Assembly: GCA_934432885.1 (NCBI GenBank)
Contig: CAKRYY010000002.1
Location: forward strand, 41,362-105,361
Length of the DNA stretch: 64,000 nucleotides
DNA from: an uncultured Lachnospiraceae bacterium
GTDB taxonomy: Bacteria; Bacillota; Clostridia; Lachnospirales; Lachnospiraceae
Reading direction: 5' to 3'
The position numbers and the translations under genes were made by a program. The notes beneath the pieces are model-generated. The model had not been told where the DNA came from, ran no database searches, and worked only from the letters and a program-made list of their open reading frames with translations. Positions 44,652-53,313 of the stretch are shown here, in pieces; the stretch's first letter is position 1; every line of letters starts with the position of its first letter.

Positions 44652-45856
44652 AATATTTCCATCCACTTTTTCAAAACCTTCTCCATATCCATCTCCCATG
44701 CACGTTTTAATGTCATTTCATGCATAGATGTTCTCAGCTTTTTATCTTTTTCCAACATAATAATTGCATCCGCCAAACATTCTTCTTCTTGTGTAAGCTG
44801 CTCCTCAAAGCTCCGCTTCTTTCCATCAAAAACCGGACAAAGTATTCCGTATTCTTCCTTTTTCCACCCGTTTTGAATTTTATAACTAATTTCTGTATTT
44901 GGAGCAAGTATCTCACGAGCGCCAGAATCAAAATCACTGCTAATACAAGGCAAACCGCAGGCCAATGCTTCAATTAAAACTCCCGGAAATCCTTCAAATA
45001 AAGATGTCATAACAAAGCAATCACACTGTGCCATAATCCTATATGGATTCTGAATAAAACCTGGCAGACACACATTGTTTTCCAGGTCCCCTTCTTTAAT
45101 AAGCCTTAGCAAGTAGGCTTTCAGCTTTCCGTCTCCTAATATAATCAATTTGATATTAGGCACTTTCTTTTTTACCTTTTGCAGTGCCCTAATTAAATGC
45201 CATTGCGCTTTTTCCTCCTCTAACCGTCCTACCGTTATCAGCGTAAAATTACTTGCTTTAAAAAGACCCTTTTCTGATTGTGACAGTTTTTCACGGCTTT
45301 GTGCCACAATATCTCTGATTTGAAAGCCATTATAAATAGCAAGAGTCTTATCCCTTTTAACACAAAAGTTATGAATTAAATCTTCTCTCGCGCTCTCAGA
45401 CACAACTACAATTTTATCTGCCCAATTATAAAATAGCCTAACTGTCATGAAGAGAATAATTTGTTTTATACGCCCCAGCCGTTTCATATATTCTGATGTA
45501 AAACTGTGAACTGTAAGAATTGTTTTACAATATTTATTCCCTGTTAAAACATTTACTACATTGGCACTCTCCAATGCACTGATACATGCGCTATATCCAT
45601 TTTCCCTTTTCAATTTTCGAAGCATACAATATCTATGAAAAAATACCTTTAAAAGATATGTAAGCTTTGTCCGATCTCCCTTAGAATCTATCCCAAGAGA
45701 TATGATATTGCCTGCATAAGGAAACGTTATGTTTTCTGCACTATTTAAGAGAATATCTACCTGCCATTCTTTCGAAAAAGCTCTGCTCAAGTTCGCAAAT
45801 ACTTTCTGTGCTCCTCCATGATCCAGCGTAGACACTACCATTAACAATTTCTTCAT
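44648..45856 (-). CDS. GT4 glycosyltransferase
   Basis: A 402-residue GT-B enzyme. VVSTLDHGGAQKVFANLSRA is the N-terminal glycine loop, ITVGRLEEEKAQWHLIRAL starts the donor domain, and EGFPGVLIEALACGLP is the E-x7-E motif. It overlaps the GtrB-like gene by ATGA at its start and the GT2 gene by ATGA at its end, so the three are translationally coupled. Confidence 0.9.
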   Translation of the reverse strand: MKKLLMVVSTLDHGGAQKVFANLSRAFSKEWQVDILLNSAENITFPYAGNIISLGIDSKGDRTKLTYLLKVFFHRYCMLRKLKRENGYSACISALESANVVNVLTGNKYCKTILTVHSFTSEYMKRLGRIKQIILFMTVRLFYNWADKIVVVSESAREDLIHNFCVKRDKTLAIYNGFQIRDIVAQSREKLSQSEKGLFKASNFTLITVGRLEEEKAQWHLIRALQKVKKKVPNIKLIILGDGKLKAYLLRLIKEGDLENNVCLPGFIQNPYRIMAQCDCFVMTSLFEGFPGVLIEALACGLPCISSDFDSGAREILAPNTEISYKIQNGWKKEEYGILCPVFDGKKRSFEEQLTQEEECLADAIIMLEKDKKLRTSMHEMTLKRAWEMDMEKVLKKWMEIL

Positions 45857-46803
45857 TTATCGGAATTCTCCCATATTTCCTTGATACTATAAGAAGTATC
45901 CACATGCACACCATAATATATTTTAATCAGGATTTCGCTCATCAATCCAAATATAAACATCAAAATTCCAATTATAGTAAAGAAAATAGCTAACATGGGG
46001 GGCATAATATTTCTTGACATTTTATAACCACTAAGGAAGATCGCCAGAGACCATGCACTGCAGCCTCCCCCTAAAAGCAGAAATATAATTCCAATTCCGC
46101 CCAATAGGTGTAATGGTCTTGTTGCATACTTATTCCAAAACCATATCGAAATCATATCAACAAAGCCTTTAAATGTACGTTTCCAATTATATTTTGTCTT
46201 TCCCGAAGTTCTTGGTCTATGATGAACTACATATTCTCCTATTGTGAAACCTTTTATTTTTAGTATTGCTGGTATGAAGCGATGTTGCTCGCCATACAGA
46301 TTTATTCCCTTAAAACATTCTTTTCTATATATTTTTAATGAGCATCCACTGTCATGAATTCCGTCATGCACAAGGATATATCTCAGTAAATTTGCTCCTC
46401 GAGAAATAAAGCGTTTCATAAAAGTATCTTTACGGTTTTTTCTCCATCCGGACACTACATCATAATCATTTTCTAACAAATACCTAAGCATACCCGGAAT
46501 ATCTGCCGGATCATTTTGTAAATCTCCATCCATTGTTACAATAAAGTCCATTTTAGATGCCTTAATTCCCGCATCCATAGCAGCCGTCTGCCCAGAGTTT
46601 CTTCTCATTCTAATATATTTTAAAGGAGCTAATGTTTTGCATATTTCCTCCGTTTTATCGCTAGAGCCGTCATCAACAAAAATTATTTCGTATTCATATT
46701 GATTTTGCATACATACCTTTTTAATTTCCTGATGAAGTTCAGCAACATTTCCCTCTTCATTAAAAACTGGCACTACTATAGATATTCGACATGTTTTTTC
46801 CAT
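45853..46803 (-). CDS. polyprenyl-phosphate glycosyltransferase, GtrB/ArnC-like GT2
   Basis: A 316-residue protein with a cytoplasmic GT-A domain and two C-terminal helices (about 230-255 and 265-290). VVPVFNEEGNVAELHQ, VDDGSSDKT, RRNSGQTAAMDAG and TMDGDLQNDP are the marks of enzymes that load a sugar on polyprenyl phosphate (GtrB, ArnC, DPM). GAGGGTAAAA precedes the ATG. The GT-C enzyme at 46813-48723 is the gene just upstream in the operon (9-nt gap) and would use the lipid-linked sugar on the outside. Confidence 0.9.
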   Translation of the reverse strand: MEKTCRISIVVPVFNEEGNVAELHQEIKKVCMQNQYEYEIIFVDDGSSDKTEEICKTLAPLKYIRMRRNSGQTAAMDAGIKASKMDFIVTMDGDLQNDPADIPGMLRYLLENDYDVVSGWRKNRKDTFMKRFISRGANLLRYILVHDGIHDSGCSLKIYRKECFKGINLYGEQHRFIPAILKIKGFTIGEYVVHHRPRTSGKTKYNWKRTFKGFVDMISIWFWNKYATRPLHLLGGIGIIFLLLGGGCSAWSLAIFLSGYKMSRNIMPPMLAIFFTIIGILMFIFGLMSEILIKIYYGVHVDTSYSIKEIWENSDK

Positions 46804-46812
46804 TTTTACCCT

Positions 46813-48723
46813 CTATTTCTCCCATAACTTCATTTCTTTATAGGTTTTATCTGTGTAATATACTTCACAATCCTCTTTTAATTCTACTGCTGCACATTCC
46901 TTATCAATTACTGCAGAATATTCTATATTTTTTTGTGGCATTTCTTCTGGTAATACAAGCTGAAAGCACATTGGAAGGCTTTCCTTTTCCGTTGTAAAAA
47001 TTCCAAAATTGAGAAATACAATTTTAGTAGTTGGCATAAGCTTTGAAGTATCCACGGAAATACGAATCTCCGTTTTCTGTGCCTGTGCATCAAATGAAAA
47101 TTTTACACATCCACATTCCATCTCATTTTTTTTATACATTCCTTTTTGTACTTTTTCTGGATATAAGAAATGATATCTGCATACGTCAATATTGCATTGG
47201 TCAATTCCATCACCAGCAATACGTTCTGCATAATTCTGCATAAAAACACGTACAGAATCGGTTATTCCATATATTTTGGCGGTTTCTACCACTACATAGC
47301 CTTGTGGATATTTCCTGGCAAAATCATATAGAATTTCCATATCCTGTTTACGGTCAAATGGAGCTGTTACATAATCTGCTATTTCCTGAACCGCATAATA
47401 ATCTCTAAAATCATATCCTGCAATTGCAATAGGTGTCTCTTCTGCATCCTTCTGTATTTTATCATATATCTCTTTATGATAGCAAATATCTGTGCTGTAA
47501 TAAATATCCTTAAAGTTTATTCCCATCTGCACTGCCACACTGATTATTAAAGCAAAATATACTACCCTCTTTATATTTCGGGATTTAATCAGCTGCGTAC
47601 TTTCCACAATTCCCCATGCTGCCACAATAGAAATAAGCGGCGCCGCATATATCATATATCTGTCTTGATAGTATCGGCTAAATAGATAAATGAAACAAAG
47701 TAAAGAGCTTACCAAAATGAGCATCGCATACAATGAAAAATCAAACTTCTTATTTCTTTTTCTTATATTTTTAACAAATGCAATAAGTACACAAATAAAA
47801 GAAATTCCCATTAATGCAGGACTTCCCATATAATCTCTTACCCAATAAAAGTATCTAATATTTTGCGGATCATATTGACCGATAAATGTATCTGATATAA
47901 GTACAAGATAAAGATTAAATATTACTGGAATTCTAATCCCCCGAGCGCATAAACTATATAATCCAATTCCCAAAATGGATAACAGCAAAAATATTATAAA
48001 AGCTGTAATGTACTTATTTTCTTTTTTCGTAAACAATAGATACAAAAAGAATAGGAAAATGCCTGCTCCCGTTACAAGCGTATTTATATGAGTAGCATAA
48101 CAAAATATCAAAAGTAAAGCCGCAACTATTATATATTCTACAGAAAAACTAAAATATTGATTATATAACAGCGTGAATTTATTCTTTTTCTTTAAGTAAC
48201 CATCTGTCTCCAATATCATAAAAATGAAATATAAAAACCAGATTATTAATAAAAGCCACAGACTATACATCCTGATTTGGCGAAATATAACTGTTACTGA
48301 TTCATTTCCCAAAAGAAACAAACAAGATAATGCAGTTATAAAATAATTGTTATATATTTTGTAAGTGATAAAATATATAGAAAAAATAAATAATATTCCC
48401 AAAACCGCAGATAATGCTTTTCCTGCAGGTACGCTTACTCCAAAAATATGAAACCAAAGTGTTAGCAAAAGAGTATGCGGCCATGCCCTTTTATATTGAA
48501 TATCTGATAATGTCTGAGTATGAAAATCCCACTTATAAAACTTTCCCGTCTTAAAAAATCCTACCGCTGCATCAAAGGTAGGATATTCATCCAAAAATGT
48601 ATAGTAATCACCTAACAGCGCAAAAAAGTATCTGGCTGCAGTTAAAATAAGTATTACCAGTGCCAGTAAAAGCCAAATCTTTTCCTGCTTTGTTGCACTT
48701 TTCAATTTTTGTATTATTTTCAT
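46813..48723 (-). CDS. GT39-like GT-C membrane glycosyltransferase
   Basis: A 636-residue polytopic protein. The first external loop holds YYTFLDEYPTFDAAVGF with the Asp-Glu catalytic-type pair. About eleven helices follow, and the C-terminal 190 residues form an external domain. It probably transfers a sugar from the polyprenyl-phosphate donor made by its neighbour to the glycan after flipping. ATG 48723 has GGGAGAAG upstream; the longer frame to 48735 does not. Confidence 0.75.
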   Translation of the reverse strand: MKIIQKLKSATKQEKIWLLLALVILILTAARYFFALLGDYYTFLDEYPTFDAAVGFFKTGKFYKWDFHTQTLSDIQYKRAWPHTLLLTLWFHIFGVSVPAGKALSAVLGILFIFSIYFITYKIYNNYFITALSCLFLLGNESVTVIFRQIRMYSLWLLLIIWFLYFIFMILETDGYLKKKNKFTLLYNQYFSFSVEYIIVAALLLIFCYATHINTLVTGAGIFLFFLYLLFTKKENKYITAFIIFLLLSILGIGLYSLCARGIRIPVIFNLYLVLISDTFIGQYDPQNIRYFYWVRDYMGSPALMGISFICVLIAFVKNIRKRNKKFDFSLYAMLILVSSLLCFIYLFSRYYQDRYMIYAAPLISIVAAWGIVESTQLIKSRNIKRVVYFALIISVAVQMGINFKDIYYSTDICYHKEIYDKIQKDAEETPIAIAGYDFRDYYAVQEIADYVTAPFDRKQDMEILYDFARKYPQGYVVVETAKIYGITDSVRVFMQNYAERIAGDGIDQCNIDVCRYHFLYPEKVQKGMYKKNEMECGCVKFSFDAQAQKTEIRISVDTSKLMPTTKIVFLNFGIFTTEKESLPMCFQLVLPEEMPQKNIEYSAVIDKECAAVELKEDCEVYYTDKTYKEMKLWEK

Positions 48724-48736
48724 AACTTCTCCCATA

Positions 48737-49915
48737 CTATGGTTTACTGCAGCTTTTCATTATATCTACAATTGCCTGTTTATAATTTTCAAATTGATAC
48801 TTTTCCTGCACTAACTGGTAGCTATTTTTACTCATTTCCTCAATATATTTTTTATCTTTCACTGCCAGTTCTATTTTTTGGCATAAATCTTCCATATCAC
48901 TATCTGCAAATAAATATCCATTTTTTCCACTTTCTACATAACATGCTGAACCATTAGTATTACTGCAAATAACAGGCAAAGAACAGCTCATAGCCTCTAA
49001 CTGAGAGATAGATGCCCTCTCTTTTGTACTAGGCAATATAAACAAATCGGCTTTTCTATATTCCTCAAAAACTAATTCTCTGGTTAAATTTTTCTTGAGG
49101 CACACATGCTCTTCTATGCCATATTCTTTTATCTTGTTTAACACTTTCTGGTAATATGCTGCCTGCTTTTCGTCTATTACTTCCCCTATTAAAATGAGTT
49201 GCAGGGAATACCTCTTTTGCAATTTGGCAAACGCTTCTACTAGCAATAGCAGTTGTTTTCTCGGTTCATATCTGCCTACCGAAACCAAATTTATTTTATT
49301 ATTAAGAAAATGCCTCTTTTCCTTCCATTCAAATCTGGTCTCCATTACAAATGGAACATAAATCGCATCCTTTGTCCTTTCAGTATTAAATCCTTTGTTT
49401 CCTAGAACTGGTGTTATCCTCATCTTCGGAAAGAGAGGTAATAGTATTTTCCTAATTATCCCTGCATCTCGTTTTGGAGCATCCCATAATGGACTTTGAT
49501 TGTACAAGATACAGGGTATCTTCTTTTTTTTACAAACTTTATAAAATGATATATTATACAAGCACCGTTCTCTTACAATTACAACATCCGGCTGGAAATC
49601 TTTTATACATGCACTTGCCATTCCTATTGGAGGAAAACCTAATTTTAGTCGAAACTCGTATAGGCACTTCTCTTTTTGACTCTTCTCAGCCTCAAAAAGT
49701 TTATACCATGTATAACACATACTATAAACCATTTTGAATATTAGAGAATATCCTAGTATTTTAGGTTCTAAAAGTTGGTAGTCTTCTCCTGGTCTCGCAA
49801 AATGACTAACAAAGTAAACACTATCTCCTTCTTTAAGCCATCCCTTTATAATAGGAATCTGATTTGTATGGAATCTCGGGGCTACATAGAGAATTCTTAA
49901 TTTAGTTCTTTTCAC
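48737..49915 (-). CDS. GT4-like glycosyltransferase
   Basis: A 392-residue GT-B protein. VSVGRYEPRKQLLLLVEAF begins the donor domain, and ERASISQLEAMSCSLP is the E-x7-E motif. The N-terminal half is less typical (RFHTNQIPIIKGWLKEG instead of a GG loop). GTG start at 49915 with GGAGATAATT before it. Probably an internal step of repeat-unit assembly. Confidence 0.85.
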   Translation of the reverse strand: MKRTKLRILYVAPRFHTNQIPIIKGWLKEGDSVYFVSHFARPGEDYQLLEPKILGYSLIFKMVYSMCYTWYKLFEAEKSQKEKCLYEFRLKLGFPPIGMASACIKDFQPDVVIVRERCLYNISFYKVCKKKKIPCILYNQSPLWDAPKRDAGIIRKILLPLFPKMRITPVLGNKGFNTERTKDAIYVPFVMETRFEWKEKRHFLNNKINLVSVGRYEPRKQLLLLVEAFAKLQKRYSLQLILIGEVIDEKQAAYYQKVLNKIKEYGIEEHVCLKKNLTRELVFEEYRKADLFILPSTKERASISQLEAMSCSLPVICSNTNGSACYVESGKNGYLFADSDMEDLCQKIELAVKDKKYIEEMSKNSYQLVQEKYQFENYKQAIVDIMKSCSKP

Positions 49916-49917
49916 AA

Positions 49918-51045
49918 TTATCTCCTTGCTACCATTTCTAATAAGCTCTCATATTTACACATAATGTTCTTCCAATCATAATCCCATATATTAGTAAATT
50001 CTCTATTATCATTCCAATTCGTTTTAATAAGATTCTCCACTTTTTCTGCAAGTTCATCTTCTGAATCCATTTCAAAAAAATACTTATTATCTTTTATAAA
50101 TTGCCGGTGTCCTGGAATATCAGACAATAGCGGATAGCATCCGGCTGCTATTGTTTCCAAAACTGCCATAGGGCAATTTTCAAAATGACTCGCTGTAATA
50201 TAGATAGATGCCTTCTTTAAGTACATGAGCTGCTCCTGCGATGAATTATCAATCCATCCACGAAAATTTACTCTGTCCGATATACCTAATTCTTTTGAAA
50301 GTCTTTCCAGCTCCTCTCTATATGGTCCATCCCCAAGAATATCTAATTTCCAATCCTGCAAATCTATTTTTGATATTGCTCTTAATATAGTTTGAAAATT
50401 TTTTGATTTTTGCATACGTCCCATTAACAAAATACGATGTTCCTTCTGAAAATCTTCACTATACAATGTCTTATATTTTTTAACATCAAGTCCATTAGGA
50501 ATTAGTGTATAATCTCCATTCTGCATCTCTTTCTTCATGAGTCCAAGCAAATACAAGGAAGGCGCAACAACCCCATTTGAATTGCGCACGATACTCTTCC
50601 ATGATGGTTTTAATATTTTGTGCATAATTTTCATATATTTCTTTTGATTATATCCCTCCACGTCACTCCCATGTGCTGTTATTATATACGGAATATGATA
50701 ATGTTTATTGAGCCATTGTGCAGCTTCTCCTGTAGGAATAATGAAATGTGTATGGCATACATCATAGTAATTTTCAACTAAATGCTTTTTCATGAATTTT
50801 CTTATTGCCACAAGATATGTATATTGCTCCCATGGCATACAAGAGCTTTTCTTACTGCGCCAACATTTAAGCCGATATACTCGCACTCCTTCTATTTCCT
50901 CATAAGCCGGCAGCCCCTCAAATCCCATTGTTACTACAGTAACCCTGTGTCCCATTCTTTGCAGCTGAACTGCAATCTCCTTTGATACTGGCGAAGCACC
51001 TCCGCCTAGCGGTGGAAATTCATAATTTAATACTAATATTTTCAT
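49918..51045 (-). CDS. GT4 glycosyltransferase
   Basis: A 375-residue GT-B enzyme. NYEFPPLGGGASPVSKEIA is the acceptor-side loop, HTHFIIPTG and TAHGSDVEGYN follow, LLMGRMQKSKNFQTIL opens the donor domain and ENCPMAVLETIAAGCYP is the E-x7-E motif. GGGGAAG precedes the ATG. It is the promoter-proximal gene of the AT-richer block, separated from the next upstream gene by a 134-nt gap (51046-51179) in which I see no gene, terminator or clear promoter. Confidence 0.9.
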   Translation of the reverse strand: MKILVLNYEFPPLGGGASPVSKEIAVQLQRMGHRVTVVTMGFEGLPAYEEIEGVRVYRLKCWRSKKSSCMPWEQYTYLVAIRKFMKKHLVENYYDVCHTHFIIPTGEAAQWLNKHYHIPYIITAHGSDVEGYNQKKYMKIMHKILKPSWKSIVRNSNGVVAPSLYLLGLMKKEMQNGDYTLIPNGLDVKKYKTLYSEDFQKEHRILLMGRMQKSKNFQTILRAISKIDLQDWKLDILGDGPYREELERLSKELGISDRVNFRGWIDNSSQEQLMYLKKASIYITASHFENCPMAVLETIAAGCYPLLSDIPGHRQFIKDNKYFFEMDSEDELAEKVENLIKTNWNDNREFTNIWDYDWKNIMCKYESLLEMVARR

Positions 51046-51179
51046 TTTGTAATCTTCCCCATTCTATCTTTCTATTCTTTCTTCTTTTCATTTTTTGCAT
51101 CTGCTTTTCTACTACTCTCATATTTGCTGCAAGCGTAATCAGTAATATATTCCTACTACAGCTGAAAAAATCAAATAAA

Positions 51180-52235
51180 TTAAGCCCTATTTACCAATCC
51201 CTCATAGATTTTGTACACTTTTTTAACATTCTCTCTTGCATCAAACTTCTGTGCCATCATCAGATAAGCATTTCTTCCCAAATTTTCCCGTAATTTTCCA
51301 TCTTGCAACAGCTCTATCAATGTTTTTTGAAGTGCTTCCTTATCCCCTGCTTCACACAGTAAGCCATTCTCGCCGCTTGTAATAATATGTGGTATCCCTC
51401 CCACATACGTAGAAACCACTGCCATTCCATACGCCATTGCCTCCAATACCGACATAGGCATCCCTTCATGGTAGGTTGGAAGCACGTAAATGCTGCATTC
51501 CTTCAAAAGCTTCTCTTTCTCTGCACCTCTTACCCAGCCGAGAAAAGTTACATGCTCTGTGATTCCTTTCTCTCTGCAAAGCTGTTCTGCCTGCTTCTGT
51601 TCTCCGTCTCCGCCAAAATAAACATGACTGTCCGGATAATTCTGAAAAATCTCCGGCAGTACTTCAATCAGATCATAAGTACCTTTTCTCTGTCCAAGAA
51701 TTCCAAGAAAAAGCATTTTCTGATTAGAATAGTCCTTGCTATAAGGCTCTGGAATTTTTACGGCATTATAGATTACCTCTATCTTTTCTGCATCACAAAT
51801 ATATTCCGCAAGAAATTCTTTCCAGTCTTCAGACAGTGCAATTACCTTGTCTGCCATTGCAAAAATTTCTCTTACCTGTCGCTTCTGCTCATCGTTACAC
51901 CGTTCCTTATAAAAGAGATCAAATGTGCTTCCATGCATGTGAATGATAATCTTTTTTCTTTCTTTATATGCTTTTCGGATAAAAACCGCCTTTCGGTAAA
52001 AGCTGTTATCCGCCGACATGTGTACATGTAAAATATCCGCCTGCTTTATCAGCGTCTCAAACCGCAGACGTGCCCCCAAAGCCACTATCAGTTTATAAAG
52101 CTTATTTCCATCCTTCATAGTTGGAAGATACGTCAACTCACACAGTTTATCCAGTCCAGCCTCATAGTAGCTGTTCACTACGCTTGATACACCACCCCGC
52201 ACATCTCTTCCTGCACCTATCATCAATACTTTCAT
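51180..52235 (-). CDS. GT4 glycosyltransferase
   Basis: A 351-residue GT-B enzyme. MIGAGRDVRGGVSSVVNSY is the N-terminal loop, LHVHMSADNSFYRKA and IHMHGSTFDLFY follow, FLGILGQRKGTYDLIE starts the donor domain and EGMPMSVLEAMAYGMA is the E-x7-E motif. ATG 52235 overlaps the stop of the next GT4 gene by ATGA; a longer frame to 52271 would intrude into it. The base composition is less AT-rich than that of genes below 51 kb. Confidence 0.9.
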   Translation of the reverse strand: MKVLMIGAGRDVRGGVSSVVNSYYEAGLDKLCELTYLPTMKDGNKLYKLIVALGARLRFETLIKQADILHVHMSADNSFYRKAVFIRKAYKERKKIIIHMHGSTFDLFYKERCNDEQKRQVREIFAMADKVIALSEDWKEFLAEYICDAEKIEVIYNAVKIPEPYSKDYSNQKMLFLGILGQRKGTYDLIEVLPEIFQNYPDSHVYFGGDGEQKQAEQLCREKGITEHVTFLGWVRGAEKEKLLKECSIYVLPTYHEGMPMSVLEAMAYGMAVVSTYVGGIPHIITSGENGLLCEAGDKEALQKTLIELLQDGKLRENLGRNAYLMMAQKFDARENVKKVYKIYEGLVNRA

Positions 52236-53296
52236 ACCTGCTTTGCAGCCCCTTCCATAAATGCCCTCCATTCCTCACAGATAGTCTTCTCCGAAAAGCG
52301 CTCCTTGATTTCTACAGCACGCTTCCCCATCTCTTCTGCGCGTTCTATATCCTGTGCAATCCATTCCATTGCGTCCTGTAACGCCTTACAATCCCCTACA
52401 GGTATCAGTCTGCCATTCCCTTTATCCTGTATACACAGTCTGGAGCCTCCAATCGGACAATCCGTAGAAATGCAGGGAAGTCCTAATGCCATCGCCTCCA
52501 TCAAAGAATTGGAAATCCCTTCATAATCAGAAGAAAGCACATACATACTATAGGTTCTGATTTTCTGAAGAATATCTTCGCAAAATCCTTCCCATACAAC
52601 ATAATCTTCTATCTGAAGCAATGCTGTAAGCTCCTTTAGCTCCTCTTCAAGGCTTCCCTTCCCATAGATATGAAGCGTATACTCTGGGAAATTTTTGTGA
52701 AATTCTGCAAATGCAGTCAAAAGCAATTTATGATTTTTCTGTGATTCCAGTCTTCCTGCAGCCGCAATCTTCTTTTCCCTTACTCCATTATATGGCTTTG
52801 GAAGTTCTGAGCGAATCGGATTCGGAATTACCCGCCCCTTCTTTTGAATTGCTCTGGAAAAGCACTTTTTCGCATCCTCTGTCTGAAATACAAACCAATC
52901 TCCCATAGCATAAATCATATTCCGCAGTCTCTTATGCCGGTACCTGCCAGGGTCGTTTCTTTCCGAAACAATAGTGTGCGCCCCTGTTCCTAATGCTGCC
53001 AGAATAGTAAACAGGTTTATGCTGGTACTAAACGATACGATGCAGCTTTCTTTATGCGCTTTAAAGTATTGGTGCATGGCAAACAGGCGCTTTATCCTTA
53101 CAAGCGGATTTCCACCGGACGCCTGTCCAATAGATATAAGCTGAATCCTTTCATCCAGTTGATATACCACTTCATCACCTGCAGTCATCAATATGGTCAC
53201 ATCATCGTTCCTGTCTGCCATATAATTTGCCAGTGTAGCAATCACTCTTTCCGCACCGCCGCCATGCAGAGCGGAAACTACAAAAATAACCTTCAT
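52232..53296 (-). CDS. GT4 glycosyltransferase
   Basis: A 354-residue GT-B enzyme of the GalNAc/PglH-like group by look: VVSALHGGGAERVIATLANY, SERNDPGRY, AAAGRLESQKNHKLLL and EGISNSLMEAMALGLP. The DCPIGGSR stretch after the E-x7-E is frequent in GalNAc- and related transferases, which is only a hint. GGAAATCAGAG precedes the ATG. Confidence 0.9.
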   Translation of the reverse strand: MKVIFVVSALHGGGAERVIATLANYMADRNDDVTILMTAGDEVVYQLDERIQLISIGQASGGNPLVRIKRLFAMHQYFKAHKESCIVSFSTSINLFTILAALGTGAHTIVSERNDPGRYRHKRLRNMIYAMGDWFVFQTEDAKKCFSRAIQKKGRVIPNPIRSELPKPYNGVREKKIAAAGRLESQKNHKLLLTAFAEFHKNFPEYTLHIYGKGSLEEELKELTALLQIEDYVVWEGFCEDILQKIRTYSMYVLSSDYEGISNSLMEAMALGLPCISTDCPIGGSRLCIQDKGNGRLIPVGDCKALQDAMEWIAQDIERAEEMGKRAVEIKERFSEKTICEEWRAFMEGAAKQV

Positions 53297-53313
53297 CTCT
53301 GATTTCCTTATAT

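Noticed and set aside
51046..51179. Possible gene remnant in the 134-nt gap (basic, Lys/Arg-rich open frame).
   Set aside because: No start with a ribosome site and no similarity recognised; the low complexity of the AT-rich DNA explains it.
51387..52031. Long plus-strand open frame (about 214 codons) opposite a GT4 gene.
   Set aside because: It lies fully antisense to a well-supported glycosyltransferase, its translation looks random, and it has no convincing ribosome site.
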